A stretch of 8,468 nt of DNA from Acidobacteriota bacterium (GCA_013140935.1 JABFSD010000439.1:1-8468), one strand, 5' to 3'; counted from the first letter of the stretch, positions 1-7,137 are shown. The notes: generated by a model not told the origin, from the letters alone. Numbers and translations are program-made.

Positions 1-2040
1 ACCGAACGCAAGCAAGCCGAAGCCGCCTTGCACCGCGCTTATGACGAACTCGAACAGAAAGTGCAGCAACGCACTGCCGCATTGACACAAGCCAACGAAG
101 CCTTGCGCGCGGAAGTGGCTGCGCGCCAGCACGCGCAGCACACTTTGGAATCAAACGAGGCGCGCTTCGCTTCGATCATCAACTCTGCGATGGACGCCAT
201 CATTAGCGTAGACAGCCATCAGCACATCGTGCTTTTCAATCACGCGGCAGAACAGATGTTCGGTTACAACTCCGTTGAAATGACGGGGCAGCCTTTGGAA
301 CGCTTGCTGCCCGCCGCCGCACGCGCCAAACACGCTGACCACATGCAACGATTCGGCGAGACCAAAACCACTTCGCGCACGATGGGTGCGTTGGGCGCGA
401 TCAGCGGCGTGCGCAAAGGCGGCGAAGAATTCCCCCTTGAAGCCTCCATCTCACAAGTCGAAGCCAACGGGCTAAAACTTTTCACCGTCATCCTGCGCGA
501 CATCACGCGCCGCAAGGAAGCCGAAGAGCGAATGAGAGAACAGGCTGCGTTGCTCAATCTCGCGCGCGAAGCCATCGTCGTCATTGACGCCGCGGGCCAT
601 ACGCTGTTTTGGAATACCGGCGCTGAGCGGCTTTACGGCTGGCCGGTCGAAGAAGCGATGGGCCGCGATATGAGTGAGCAGATTTACGGAACCGATCAAA
701 CCCAGCGTGAAGCCGCGCGCCGTGTCTTGTTGGAAAAAGGCGAATGGTCAGGCGAATTGCGCCAGTTCACCAAAGACGGCCAAGAGATCATCGTCGAAAG
801 CCATTGGACACAGTTGCGGGATGCAGCCGGGCATCACAAAGCCAAACTCATCATCAACAACGACGTCACCGAAAAGAAACAACTCGAAGCGCAATTCCTA
901 CGCGCGCAACGTATGGAAAGCATCGGTACGCTCGCGGGCGGCATCGCCCACGACCTCAACAACATTCTCTCGCCCATCTCGATGGGCTTGCAGATGATGC
1001 AGATGAAATACGCCGACGAACACGCGCAAAAGATGCTCGGCATGATGACGACGAACGTGAATCGCGGCGCGGACATGGTCAAACAGATTTTGCAATTCGC
1101 GCGCGGCGTCAGCGGCGAACGCCTCGCCTTGCAACCTAAACACATCGTCAAAGATTTGCTCAAGATGCTCGGCGAGACCTTCCCGAAATCAATTGCGGTG
1201 AAACAGCAACTCGCCGAAGACACGGCGCTCGTGTTGGGCGATGCGACCCAGCTTCATCAGGTGTTGTTGAATCTCAGCGTCAACGCGCGCGACGCGATGC
1301 CCCACGGCGGTACGTTGACGCTGAGTCTGACGAACGAAGAAATCAAGCCGAGTTATTCACCTATCGCGGCAGTTGTCCCCGATGCCAAGCCGGGCTTTTA
1401 CGTTGTGCTGACCGTCGCCGACACGGGCGAAGGCATCGCGCCCGACGTGTTAGATCGCATCTTCGATCCTTTCTTCACGACCAAAGAATTGGGCAAAGGC
1501 ACGGGGCTGGGACTCTCGACCGTGTTCGGCATCGTGCGCGCGCACGAAGGCTTCATCACCGTCGAGAGCAAAGTCGGACAAGGTACGCAATTCAAAGTAC
1601 ACTTGCCCGCGTGCATCAGCCCGGCGACTGTGCAGCCTAAACCCGCGCGCCACGATACGCCCGTCGGGCAAGGCGAATTGATTTTAGTCGTAGACGACGA
1701 AGCCCCCATCCGCGAGATGAACCGCGCGGCGCTTGAGGCTTATGGCTATCGCGTGCTGACGGCGCCTGACGGTTCGGCGGCCATCGCGCTTTACGCCCAA
1801 CATCAAAGCGAAGTGCAACTCTTGCTAACCGACATGATGATGCCGGTGATGGACGGCGTCACGCTGATTCGCACGTTGCGGCAACTCAATCCTGTCTTGC
1901 GTGTCATCTGTTGCAGCGGTACAGCGGGCGCGATGGAAAACCCTGAGCTTGAACAACTCGGCGTACATCGCATTCTTGCCAAACCGCTCAATGCCGAAAC
2001 GCTGCTACGCGCGGTCGGACAGGTTCTCAGCAAAACCTAA
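1..2040 (+). CDS. Hybrid sensor histidine kinase/response regulator, PAS-PAS-HisKA-HATPase-REC (5' end missing)
   Basis: Two-component sensor kinase that autophosphorylates on histidine and carries its own receiver domain. The reading frame is open to base 1, where the residues TERKQAEAAL look like the tail of a preceding PAS/PAC domain, so the gene starts upstream; a TTG at 28 is only an internal codon. In visible-residue numbering: a coiled-coil linker at about 5-50, PAS domains at about 53-172 and 182-300, and the HisKA H-box GGIAHDLNN with the phospho-acceptor His317. The HATPase has Asn428 in the N-box, a DTGEG G1 box and GKGTGLGLS. The C-terminal receiver has the acidic pair Asp565/Asp566, phospho-acceptor Asp611 in TDMMMP and Lys661 in AKPLN. 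All catalytic residues are present. No membrane segment is visible in this part, so the second half is cytoplasmic; ligand and output partner cannot be told. It converges on the glucan phosphorylase gene. 679 residues are visible. Confidence 0.95.
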   Translation, partial: TERKQAEAALHRAYDELEQKVQQRTAALTQANEALRAEVAARQHAQHTLESNEARFASIINSAMDAIISVDSHQHIVLFNHAAEQMFGYNSVEMTGQPLERLLPAAARAKHADHMQRFGETKTTSRTMGALGAISGVRKGGEEFPLEASISQVEANGLKLFTVILRDITRRKEAEERMREQAALLNLAREAIVVIDAAGHTLFWNTGAERLYGWPVEEAMGRDMSEQIYGTDQTQREAARRVLLEKGEWSGELRQFTKDGQEIIVESHWTQLRDAAGHHKAKLIINNDVTEKKQLEAQFLRAQRMESIGTLAGGIAHDLNNILSPISMGLQMMQMKYADEHAQKMLGMMTTNVNRGADMVKQILQFARGVSGERLALQPKHIVKDLLKMLGETFPKSIAVKQQLAEDTALVLGDATQLHQVLLNLSVNARDAMPHGGTLTLSLTNEEIKPSYSPIAAVVPDAKPGFYVVLTVADTGEGIAPDVLDRIFDPFFTTKELGKGTGLGLSTVFGIVRAHEGFITVESKVGQGTQFKVHLPACISPATVQPKPARHDTPVGQGELILVVDDEAPIREMNRAALEAYGYRVLTAPDGSAAIALYAQHQSEVQLLLTDMMMPVMDGVTLIRTLRQLNPVLRVICCSGTAGAMENPELEQLGVHRILAKPLNAETLLRAVGQVLSKT

Positions 2041-2056
2041 GTTCTTTTTGCATAGC

Positions 2057-2122
2057 TCGTAGTGACGACTTTAGTCGTTCCGTGTTCACACATGGTAGGA
2101 ACGACTAAAGTCGTCACTACGA
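2057..2122. repeat. Perfect 25-bp inverted repeat, REP/BIME-like pair with outer GTAG/CTAC
   Basis: Arms 2057-2081 and 2098-2122 are exact reverse complements around a 16-nt loop. Each arm also folds on itself (ACGAC-TTTA-GTCGT at 2065-2078, mirrored on the right), so it is two small hairpins placed head to head. GTAG (2059-2062) and CTAC (2117-2120) lie just outside the hairpins, as in REP elements mobilised by RAYT/TnpA-REP transposases. It fills the gap between two convergent genes and may also act as a bidirectional transcription end. The repeat itself is certain; the REP assignment is inference. Confidence 0.8.
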
Positions 2123-2126
2123 TTTC

Positions 2127-3890
2127 CTATAGAAAGTAAGCGTTCAACACATACTGCATCATCATTCGCTGCGCATTGAAAAACGATCCGTTGAGCGCGA
2201 TGCAATGTTGCATCACGTTCTGGAAGCGTTCGCGCTGGCCGTAAAACTGCGGGACGATGACGCGCTCCAGCTTGTCGTAAAGCGCATTGGCGTCGTCGCG
2301 GCGATCAAGTTGTTCGTCGTTCTTTTTCTCAAACGCGCGATGGTTCTCGCCAATGGCCCAGCCGGTGACGCCTTCGATGTGGCCTTCGATCCACCAGCCG
2401 TCTAACACGCTCAAACTGGGGACGCCGTTGAGCGAAGCCTTCATGCCGCTCGTACCTGAAGCCTCAAGCGGCGGTTGCGGCGTGTTGAGCCAAACGTCTA
2501 CGCCCGCCGTGAGCAGCTTCGCCAGTTCCAAATCGTAGTTCTGCAAATACACCACGTTGATCAGAGGGCGCAGCGCGGCGGCGGCTTTGAAGATTTGCTG
2601 AATCAGCTCTTTGCCCTTCGCGTCTTGCGGATGCGCCTTGCCCGCGTAAATCACTTGCAAGGGATGACCCATCGCGCGCAAACGTTCGAGGTCGGCGAAA
2701 AGCAAGTCTGCGCGTTTGTATTCGGTCGCGCGCCGCGCAAAGCCGAGTGTGAGCGCGTCTACTTCCAGGCCCGCGTTGGTTTCGTGATTGACGTATTGCA
2801 TCAGCGCTTTCTTGGCGCGTTGGTGCGCCTGCCAAAGTTCGTCGGCGGGAATGCTGAGGGCCGAGCGCAACGAAAAGTTGTCTTGCCGCCAGCCGCTGAT
2901 GTGCCGGTCATAAAGTTCCTGCAACGGCGGCGCGACCCATGTCGCCGCGTGAACTCCGTTAGTGATGGCTTCGATGTGATAACCGCCGAACATCATGCGC
3001 GCGACTTCGCCGTGCTTTTTGGCAACGCCGTTGACGTAATGGCTCAGGTTCAACGCGAGATAAGTCGGATTGAACAGGTCGCCGCTTTCATACAGGTTTT
3101 TGCTTTCGCCGAAGGGTGCGCCTTGCCGCAACACCAGGCGCGCGAGGTCGGCGCAATAGACATCTTTCAAGTCGAGATAGTCTTCGCGCGCGCCCAGCAC
3201 TTGCTTGACCAGTTCCATTGGAAACTGATCGTGTCCGGCGGGCACTGGCGTGTGCGTAGTGAATACGCACTTGTGACGAATGGCATGAATGTCGTCGCGG
3301 CTGACGCACGGGCGTCCGGCGCGCTTGGCTTCCTGATCGAGCAATTCGAGCGTCAACAAAGCCGAATGGCCTTCGTTGAGGTGATAGCGCGCGATCTGGT
3401 TGTGACCCAGCGCCTGCAACATCCGCACGCCGCCGATGCCCAGCACCGCTTCCTGACAGAAGCGATAGCGCGCATCGTTGCCATACAACGAATCGGTCAA
3501 CGTTCGATCCCACGCATCGTTTTCGGCAAGGTCGGTGTCGAGAAAATAAACAGGAACTTCGTGGCCGCCGATGCCTCGCACGGTGTATCGCCACGCGCGA
3601 ACGTTGACGCTGCGGCCTTCGAGCGTGACGGTCACGCGCGGCGTCATCTCGCTGAGAAAATCGTCTACGTCCCATTGCACCGGCGCTTCGGTTTGGCGTC
3701 CGGCGTCGTCGAGGTGCTGATAAAAATATCCGTGCCGATGCAACAAGGTCATCGCTACCATCGGCACTTGCAAATCAGCCGCCGCGCGAATCGTGTCGCC
3801 CGCCAATACGCCCAAGCCGCCAGCATAAGTCGGCATCGCGGCTTCTAAACCTATCTCCATCGAAAAATAGGCGATCTGTTGTTCGTCCAT
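2127..3890 (-). CDS. glgP: Compact alpha-glucan phosphorylase (GT35, TIGR02094-like)
   Basis: Pyridoxal-phosphate enzyme of the glycogen phosphorylase family, expected to release glucose-1-phosphate from alpha-1,4-glucan with phosphate in the cytoplasm. 587 residues from the chosen ATG at 3890. The N-terminal [20 protein letters not shown] matches the family start; a GTG at 3965 would add 25 residues lying inside the upstream gene and is unlikely. Family motifs: YHLNEGHS (169-176), [12 protein letters not shown] (210-221), TNGVHAATW (310-318), EYKRADLLF, and [14 protein letters not shown] with the predicted PLP-binding Lys484. It is shorter than classical phosphorylases of about 800 residues and lacks the N-terminal extension of many TIGR02094 members, but the catalytic core looks unbroken. 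It lies 8 nt after the phosphoribosyltransferase stop, so the two are probably cotranscribed. GAGAG lies a few bases upstream as a weak ribosome site. Confidence 0.93.
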   Translation of the reverse strand: MDEQQIAYFSMEIGLEAAMPTYAGGLGVLAGDTIRAAADLQVPMVAMTLLHRHGYFYQHLDDAGRQTEAPVQWDVDDFLSEMTPRVTVTLEGRSVNVRAWRYTVRGIGGHEVPVYFLDTDLAENDAWDRTLTDSLYGNDARYRFCQEAVLGIGGVRMLQALGHNQIARYHLNEGHSALLTLELLDQEAKRAGRPCVSRDDIHAIRHKCVFTTHTPVPAGHDQFPMELVKQVLGAREDYLDLKDVYCADLARLVLRQGAPFGESKNLYESGDLFNPTYLALNLSHYVNGVAKKHGEVARMMFGGYHIEAITNGVHAATWVAPPLQELYDRHISGWRQDNFSLRSALSIPADELWQAHQRAKKALMQYVNHETNAGLEVDALTLGFARRATEYKRADLLFADLERLRAMGHPLQVIYAGKAHPQDAKGKELIQQIFKAAAALRPLINVVYLQNYDLELAKLLTAGVDVWLNTPQPPLEASGTSGMKASLNGVPSLSVLDGWWIEGHIEGVTGWAIGENHRAFEKKNDEQLDRRDDANALYDKLERVIVPQFYGQRERFQNVMQHCIALNGSFFNAQRMMMQYVLNAYFL

Positions 3891-3898
3891 TGGCGCTC

Positions 3899-4576
3899 TC
3901 AAATACCGGCTGAAACCTTGCTTGTTTGTAGCGCGCGCTCGTTCGCTTTCGCCAACAATGCGCACACTTCCTTATCCGTCGTTTGCGCGAAGTTGTCGTA
4001 CCACAGTCCGACGGCATGAAAGGGTTGCGGTGTTTCAACGCACACACAGGTTACGCTTTCATGGTTGAACTCCGCGCAGCTTTCGGGCGCTGCGACCGGC
4101 ACGGCGACGACGAGCTTGGCGGGATTCATCTGTATGATCGCCTGCACCGCCGCGCGCATCGAAGTTCCCGTAGCGATGCCGTCATCTACCAAAATCACCG
4201 TCTTGCCGCGCAACTTGAGCGCCGGACGGTCGCCGCGATAGGCGCGTTCGCGGCGTTCGAGTTCGCGTTGCTCGCTGGTGACGATATGGTTGAGTTCTTC
4301 GTCGGTGAGACCGAGCAGGGGGAATACGTCATCGTTCATCACGCGAATGCCGCCGCTGGCGAGTGCGCCCATCGCCAGTTCCGACTGGCCGGGTGTACCG
4401 AGTTTGCGCACGATGAATACGTCGAGCGGTGCGCGTAAGGCTTGCGCGACTTCATAGGCCACCGGCACGCCGCCGCGCGCCAAGCCGAGTACGACGACAT
4501 CTTTCTTACCGACATATTCTTTCAACGACGCGGCCAATACTTTGCCCGCGATGGTGCGATCTCTAAAAGGTCTCAT
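3899..4576 (-). CDS. Predicted phosphoribosyltransferase (COG1926-like)
   Basis: 225-residue cytoplasmic protein of the type I phosphoribosyltransferase fold. The PRPP-binding loop is clear: [13 protein letters not shown] at residues 127-139, with two acidic residues followed by the glycine/threonine-rich turn. The N-terminal [16 protein letters not shown] (about 29-44) and [16 protein letters not shown] (about 56-71) are typical of the COG1926 group, whose substrate base is not established. The ATG at 4576 has GAGAGG about 5 nt upstream and begins MRPFRDR, a good family start; a TTG at 4609 would add 11 residues and has less support. The stop lies 8 nt before the phosphorylase start, indicating a two-gene operon. 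In other bacteria this family recurs in stress and low-oxygen gene islands beside Hsp20, CBS-domain and universal stress proteins, which fits the genes nearby. Fold assignment is firm; exact reaction is unknown. Confidence 0.88.
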   Translation of the reverse strand: MRPFRDRTIAGKVLAASLKEYVGKKDVVVLGLARGGVPVAYEVAQALRAPLDVFIVRKLGTPGQSELAMGALASGGIRVMNDDVFPLLGLTDEELNHIVTSEQRELERRERAYRGDRPALKLRGKTVILVDDGIATGTSMRAAVQAIIQMNPAKLVVAVPVAAPESCAEFNHESVTCVCVETPQPFHAVGLWYDNFAQTTDKEVCALLAKANERALQTSKVSAGI

Positions 4577-4611
4577 ATTCCCTCTCGCGTAGGTGGCAGC
4601 AACTCTCAAGC

Positions 4612-4640
4612 CATACAGCCAATAGCCGCTGATGTGTAAA
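4612..4640 (-). promoter_or_regulatory. Possible sigma70-type promoter for the phosphoribosyltransferase-phosphorylase operon
   Basis: On the minus strand TTTACA (4635-4640) stands 17 nt before TGTATG (4612-4617), about 36 nt upstream of the ATG at 4576. The -35 match is fair, the -10 match poor (3 of 6) and the spacing ideal. No other candidate in this short divergent region looked better. Weak call. Confidence 0.25.
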
Positions 4641-4678
4641 GCCCCGCAAAGGGCTGGGGAAATTCACGACAATCAGCG
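4627..4678. promoter_or_regulatory. Imperfect dyad in the divergent intergenic region
   Basis: CGCTGAT (4627-4633) is repeated inverted as ATCAGCG (4672-4678). Inside it GTG/CAC and AGCCC (4640-4644)/GGGCT (4651-4655) can also pair, giving a nested symmetric structure between the two divergent start codons. It could be an operator serving both directions or a leader hairpin. The symmetry is seen; a role is speculation. Confidence 0.3.
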
Positions 4679-4751
4679 CAGCCACCCACAACCGCTCGCC
4701 CAGCTTTCAATGGTATGAACATTGCTTCTTCGACAAGCTGAGGACATTTTT

Positions 4752-5273
4752 ATGCAAACCAACAAACGTTACACCAACCAAACTTTCACCAAGCGCGTAG
4801 ACCACGAAGCTGGCAAACATCGCTCAACCCGCGCGGGCAGCGAACCGCAGGTCTGCGCCGATTGCGGCAACGTATACGCCGACCGCCGCTGGACGAAACC
4901 CGGCGCACCTTCGAACGAAGCGAAGCATCCGCACTTTCGTCCGCCGAAAACGACGATCTGTCTGGCGTGCAAAGCGATTCGCAATGCAACGCCGAGCGGC
5001 TATGTGCATTTGAGCGGGAAGTTTCTCGCCGCGCACCGCGAAGAGATCGAACAACTGCTGGCGAACGAAGCCGCACGCGCCGCCGAAGACAATCCGCTGG
5101 GCCGCATCATGAATTGGGATGAAACGAAAGAGGCAGAACTAACGGTGACGACTACTACCGAGCATCTGGCGCAACGGTTGGGACACGCGCTTGAAAAGGC
5201 GTTTCGCGGCAAAGCGCGTTACGACTTTTCGCACGAAAATAAACTCGCGCACGTCTGGTGGGAGCGCGATTAA
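4752..5273 (+). CDS. BCAM0308-like zinc-ribbon protein
   Basis: 173-residue soluble protein resembling the BCAM0308 family, long annotated by homology as 'NMD protein affecting ribosome stability and mRNA decay', a name without firm experimental support in bacteria. Two CxxC knuckles, VCADCG (Cys35, Cys38) and ICLACK (Cys70, Cys73), about 32 residues apart, should bind one zinc. After them come the family-like PSGYVHLSGKFLAAHREEI stretch, an acidic LGRIMNWDE segment and a C-terminal TEHLAQRLGHAL region. The ATG at 4752 is preceded by GAGGA at 4739-4743; a TTG at 4722 is less likely. It opens a plus-strand cluster and is followed after 12 nt by the metallothionein gene. The family namesake lies in the low-oxygen-activated locus of Burkholderia cenocepacia, so expression under oxygen limitation is a reasonable guess. 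The family call is from memory of similar sequences; zinc binding is well supported, molecular function unknown. Confidence 0.82.
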   Translation: MQTNKRYTNQTFTKRVDHEAGKHRSTRAGSEPQVCADCGNVYADRRWTKPGAPSNEAKHPHFRPPKTTICLACKAIRNATPSGYVHLSGKFLAAHREEIEQLLANEAARAAEDNPLGRIMNWDETKEAELTVTTTTEHLAQRLGHALEKAFRGKARYDFSHENKLAHVWWERD

Positions 5274-5285
5274 CTGGAGCTTGTG

Positions 5286-5453
5286 ATGACTGAGCCTACC
5301 GACGAATGCGCTCATCCCGCCTGTCACTGTCCGGCGGAGTTGGGCAACGACTATTGCAGCGATTATTGCCGCTTTACGCCGCCGCATCCCGCCGAGGTCT
5401 GCCAATGCGGACACGACGATTGTGAGTTGGAAGTGGACGGCGTATTGGCCTGA
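5286..5453 (+). CDS. Small SmtA/BmtA-type metallothionein-like protein (55 aa)
   Basis: A 55-codon gene with 8 cysteines (8, 13, 15, 24, 28, 39, 41, 46) and 4 histidines (10, 14, 34, 43). Three blocks follow the order seen in bacterial metallothioneins such as cyanobacterial SmtA: CAHPACHC (compare CACEPCLC), YCSDYC (compare YCSEAC) and CGHDDC (compare CGHTGC). The second cysteine of the first block is replaced by His10 and the usual final CxC is reduced to one Cys, so the metal cluster may differ from the four-zinc SmtA site. It should bind Zn, and possibly Cd or Cu(I), in the cytoplasm; no signal peptide is seen. The ATG has GGAG at 5276-5279, 6 nt upstream, and the gene starts 12 nt after the zinc-ribbon gene, so it is probably cotranscribed and perhaps translationally coupled. 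Its length makes it easy to miss in automated annotation. Confidence 0.85.
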   Translation: MTEPTDECAHPACHCPAELGNDYCSDYCRFTPPHPAEVCQCGHDDCELEVDGVLA

Positions 5454-5465
5454 AAGAGTTGTTAT

Positions 5466-5471
5466 GAGGAG
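5466..5471 (+). promoter_or_regulatory. Strong ribosome binding site GAGGAG of the pentaheme cytochrome
   Basis: GAGGAG lies 5 nt before the ATG at 5477 and fixes that start. It sits in the 23-nt gap after the metallothionein stop, consistent with one messenger. Confidence 0.7.
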
Positions 5472-5476
5472 TTGTT

Positions 5477-6280
5477 ATGCGAAGACGATGGCAATTCGGA
5501 ATCGTGTTGGGCGTGAGCTTGCTTGGCGGTTGGACGGCAACGGAACGCCAGCCGCAAGCGCAAACCGCCAAAGCCCAACAAGACGAAAACAGTTGCGTCA
5601 GTTGCCACAGCACCATCACCGAACCGCTTGAGTTAAGCGCGCGCTATTACGAGTGGCAATTGTCGCGGCATCAATCCAAAAACGTAACCTGCGACAAATG
5701 TCATGGCGGCGACCCTACAACACACGACCGCATTAAGACGCATTGGGGCATACGCCGCGCCGACAACCCAGAGAGCCGCTTGCATTACCGCAATCAACCT
5801 GAGACTTGCGGCTCGTGCCATCAGAACATCGTCAACGCTTTTACGCAGAGCAAACACTATCAGGGCTTGCGCGGCATGGGCTTGGGCGCGAGTTGCAACA
5901 CTTGCCACGCGCATATGGGCACGCAAGTAATTTACGCGCCGCAAGAAATGAGCAACCTGTGCGCGCGCTGCCACGATACGTTGAACTTTGTGCAACCACG
6001 GCCTGAGATTCCGAGGCAAGCAGCGACGACGATGACGGCCTTGCAACGCGCGAGTTCGGTCATCCTCTGGGCGAACCTGCTGATGGCGCAAGCTGAACAA
6101 CGCAACCTGCCGCGTGAAGCTATGCCCGCCGATTTGCGCGCTGCACAACAACAGTTGAACGAAGCCAAAGCGAATTGGCATACGTTTGATTTGGCGGGTG
6201 TGCGCGGCCAGGCTGATGTCGCCTTTCAACGAGGCGTCAAAGCGCGCGATGCGCTGCGCAAGCAATTGGGCGTGCGCTAA
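5477..6280 (+). CDS. Exported pentaheme cytochrome c
   Basis: 267-residue precursor of a periplasmic multiheme electron carrier. A basic start (MRRRW) and a hydrophobic stretch (about 7-20) form a signal peptide or anchor; cleavage near residues 28-33 is plausible, and no lipobox cysteine is seen. Five CxxCH heme sites: CVSCH 40-44, CDKCH 72-76, CGSCH 111-115, CNTCH 140-144 and CARCH 162-166. Likely distal heme ligands include the histidines in LSRHQSKN (65) and FTQSKHYQG (127), an arrangement common in NrfH/NapC-like and cytochrome c554-like proteins. After residue 170 there is a heme-free, helical, Gln/Ala-rich C-terminal region of about 95 residues. The partner is unknown: no quinol oxidase or reductase subunit is in the window. 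It follows the metallothionein gene by 23 nt. Heme count is certain; subfamily is not. Confidence 0.92.
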   Translation: MRRRWQFGIVLGVSLLGGWTATERQPQAQTAKAQQDENSCVSCHSTITEPLELSARYYEWQLSRHQSKNVTCDKCHGGDPTTHDRIKTHWGIRRADNPESRLHYRNQPETCGSCHQNIVNAFTQSKHYQGLRGMGLGASCNTCHAHMGTQVIYAPQEMSNLCARCHDTLNFVQPRPEIPRQAATTMTALQRASSVILWANLLMAQAEQRNLPREAMPADLRAAQQQLNEAKANWHTFDLAGVRGQADVAFQRGVKARDALRKQLGVR

Positions 6281-6283
6281 CAA

Positions 6284-6364
6284 GTAGAACAACCTTTCCA
6301 GGTTGTTCGTGATTTCGAATGTTTCGGATTGAGAGAACCTGAGCAACCTGAAAGGTTGCTCTAC
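6284..6364. repeat. Second REP/BIME-like palindromic pair with outer GTAG/CTAC
   Basis: Two hairpins in inverted orientation: a 9-bp stem 6287-6295/6300-6308 with loop TTCC, and a 9-bp stem 6341-6349/6353-6361 with loop GAA. The left unit (6284-6308) and the right unit (6341-6364) are imperfect reverse complements of each other. GTAG (6284-6287) and CTAC (6361-6364) mark the outer ends. The sequence differs from the 2057-2122 pair but the architecture is the same. The right hairpin is followed by TTTTTT (6365-6370), so it could also terminate part of the transcription reaching the next gene. Confidence 0.75.
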
Positions 6365-6383
6365 TTTTTTGAGGAGACTTGCG

Positions 6384-6611
6384 ATGGGCCAGTACTACAA
6401 ATTCATCAACAAGACGAAAGACAAGGAATCGGAAATCGCCTTGCCGTTTAACTTCGGCATGCCGTGGGCGAAGAGTCTGGAATACGACTCGGAAGAAGAA
6501 CTCAGGAAGAAATTCGATTACGTCATCGAACATAACCAATGGGACGAGGCCGACCACGTGCAGGCGGTGGGCGATTACGGCGCAACCTACGATTACCCGG
6601 AAGAGCGGTAA
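6384..6611 (+). CDS. Small acidic protein of unknown function (75 aa)
   Basis: 75 residues starting MGQYYKFINK, with GAGGAG at 6371-6376, 7 nt before the ATG, so translation is likely. A TTG at 6369 overlaps that ribosome site and is rejected. I do not recognise the family. The protein is rich in aromatic and charged residues (YY, FNFGMPW, FDYVIEHNQW, YDYP), has no cysteine, no signal peptide and no membrane segment, and has a probable helix in EYDSEEELRKKFDYVIEH (about 33-50). It lies 103 nt after the cytochrome stop with the palindromic pair between them, so it may share that transcript at reduced level. Its last codons and stop form part of a 12-bp stem-loop. Codon use looks like that of its neighbours. 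Confidence 0.72.
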   Translation: MGQYYKFINKTKDKESEIALPFNFGMPWAKSLEYDSEEELRKKFDYVIEHNQWDEADHVQAVGDYGATYDYPEER

Positions 6612-6618
6612 TCGTAGG
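6586..6618. terminator. 12-bp perfect stem-loop between convergent genes, overlapping a stop codon
   Basis: CCTACGATTACC (6586-6597) and its exact reverse complement (6607-6618) enclose a 9-nt loop. The right arm contains the TAA stop of the 75-residue gene. The structure is near the end of both convergent genes (stops at 6609-6611 plus and 6634-6636 minus). There is no U-tract on either side, so it may be an mRNA 3'-end stabiliser or a bidirectional pause rather than a classical intrinsic terminator. Confidence 0.55.
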
Positions 6619-6633
6619 CCGTGCCGTTCCGCA

Positions 6634-7137
6634 TCACGCGGCGTAAATCGCGGCTTTCGCTTTAGGCGCAAGCTCGACGTGATGCGGCAAGTGCTCGCTC
6701 ATAGCTTTTAGCGTACTCATCGCGTCTTCATAAGTTACTTCGGGAATGTGCTTGCCGCCTGGTTCTTCAGCGGCGAGTACTACGTCGTTGATAGTGAGAA
6801 TGCCTTGCAGCCGCCCTTCATCGTTGAGAACGGGCAAGCGCCGAATCTTTTCGTGCCGCATGGTTTTGAGCGCCGTTTGAATTTCGTCGTCTACGTGGCA
6901 ACTGCTCACGGGACGGTTGACGACTTCGGCCACTGAAATTTCCGTCGCCGGACGGCCTTTGGTCGCCGTCGCGATGGCGATGTCACGGTCAGTAAGCATG
7001 CCTACGACTTGATGGTCGGCGTTGATGACGGGCAATACGCCGCAATCGCCTTCCCACATTACGCCCGCCGCATCAGCCAAGTTGCTTTCCAGCGCGCAAA
7101 CTCTGACTTCGTCGTTCATCAAATGACTTACTTTCAT
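6634..7137 (-). CDS. Two-CBS-domain protein (HRP1-like)
   Basis: 167-residue cytoplasmic protein made essentially of one Bateman module: CBS1 at about 1-58, with GVLPVINADHQVVGMLTDRD, and CBS2 at about 70-124, with IRRLPVLNDEGRLQGILTINDV. Such pairs usually bind adenine nucleotides and regulate a partner; stand-alone pairs like mycobacterial HRP1 are induced by hypoxia. A C-terminal tail of about 43 residues ends in a Pro/His/Ala-rich stretch (HLPHHVELAPKAKAAIYAA) of unknown role. The ATG at 7137 is preceded on the minus strand by AAAGGA a few bases away and begins MKVSHLMN, the canonical CBS start; an in-frame start at 7164 would run into the upstream hairpin. It lies 66 nt downstream of the monoheme cytochrome on the same strand, with a terminator-like hairpin between. 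No catalytic domain is attached, so it is probably a regulator. Confidence 0.9.
   Translation of the reverse strand: MKVSHLMNDEVRVCALESNLADAAGVMWEGDCGVLPVINADHQVVGMLTDRDIAIATATKGRPATEISVAEVVNRPVSSCHVDDEIQTALKTMRHEKIRRLPVLNDEGRLQGILTINDVVLAAEEPGGKHIPEVTYEDAMSTLKAMSEHLPHHVELAPKAKAAIYAA

Noticed and set aside
2475..3848. 457-codon open frame on the plus strand opposite the glucan phosphorylase
   Set aside because: Entirely antisense to a gene with full family motifs; the translation has no recognisable domain and is an effect of codon bias.
5633..6346. 237-codon minus-strand frame opposite the pentaheme cytochrome
   Set aside because: Shadow of a clear five-heme gene; no domain pattern or ribosome site of its own.
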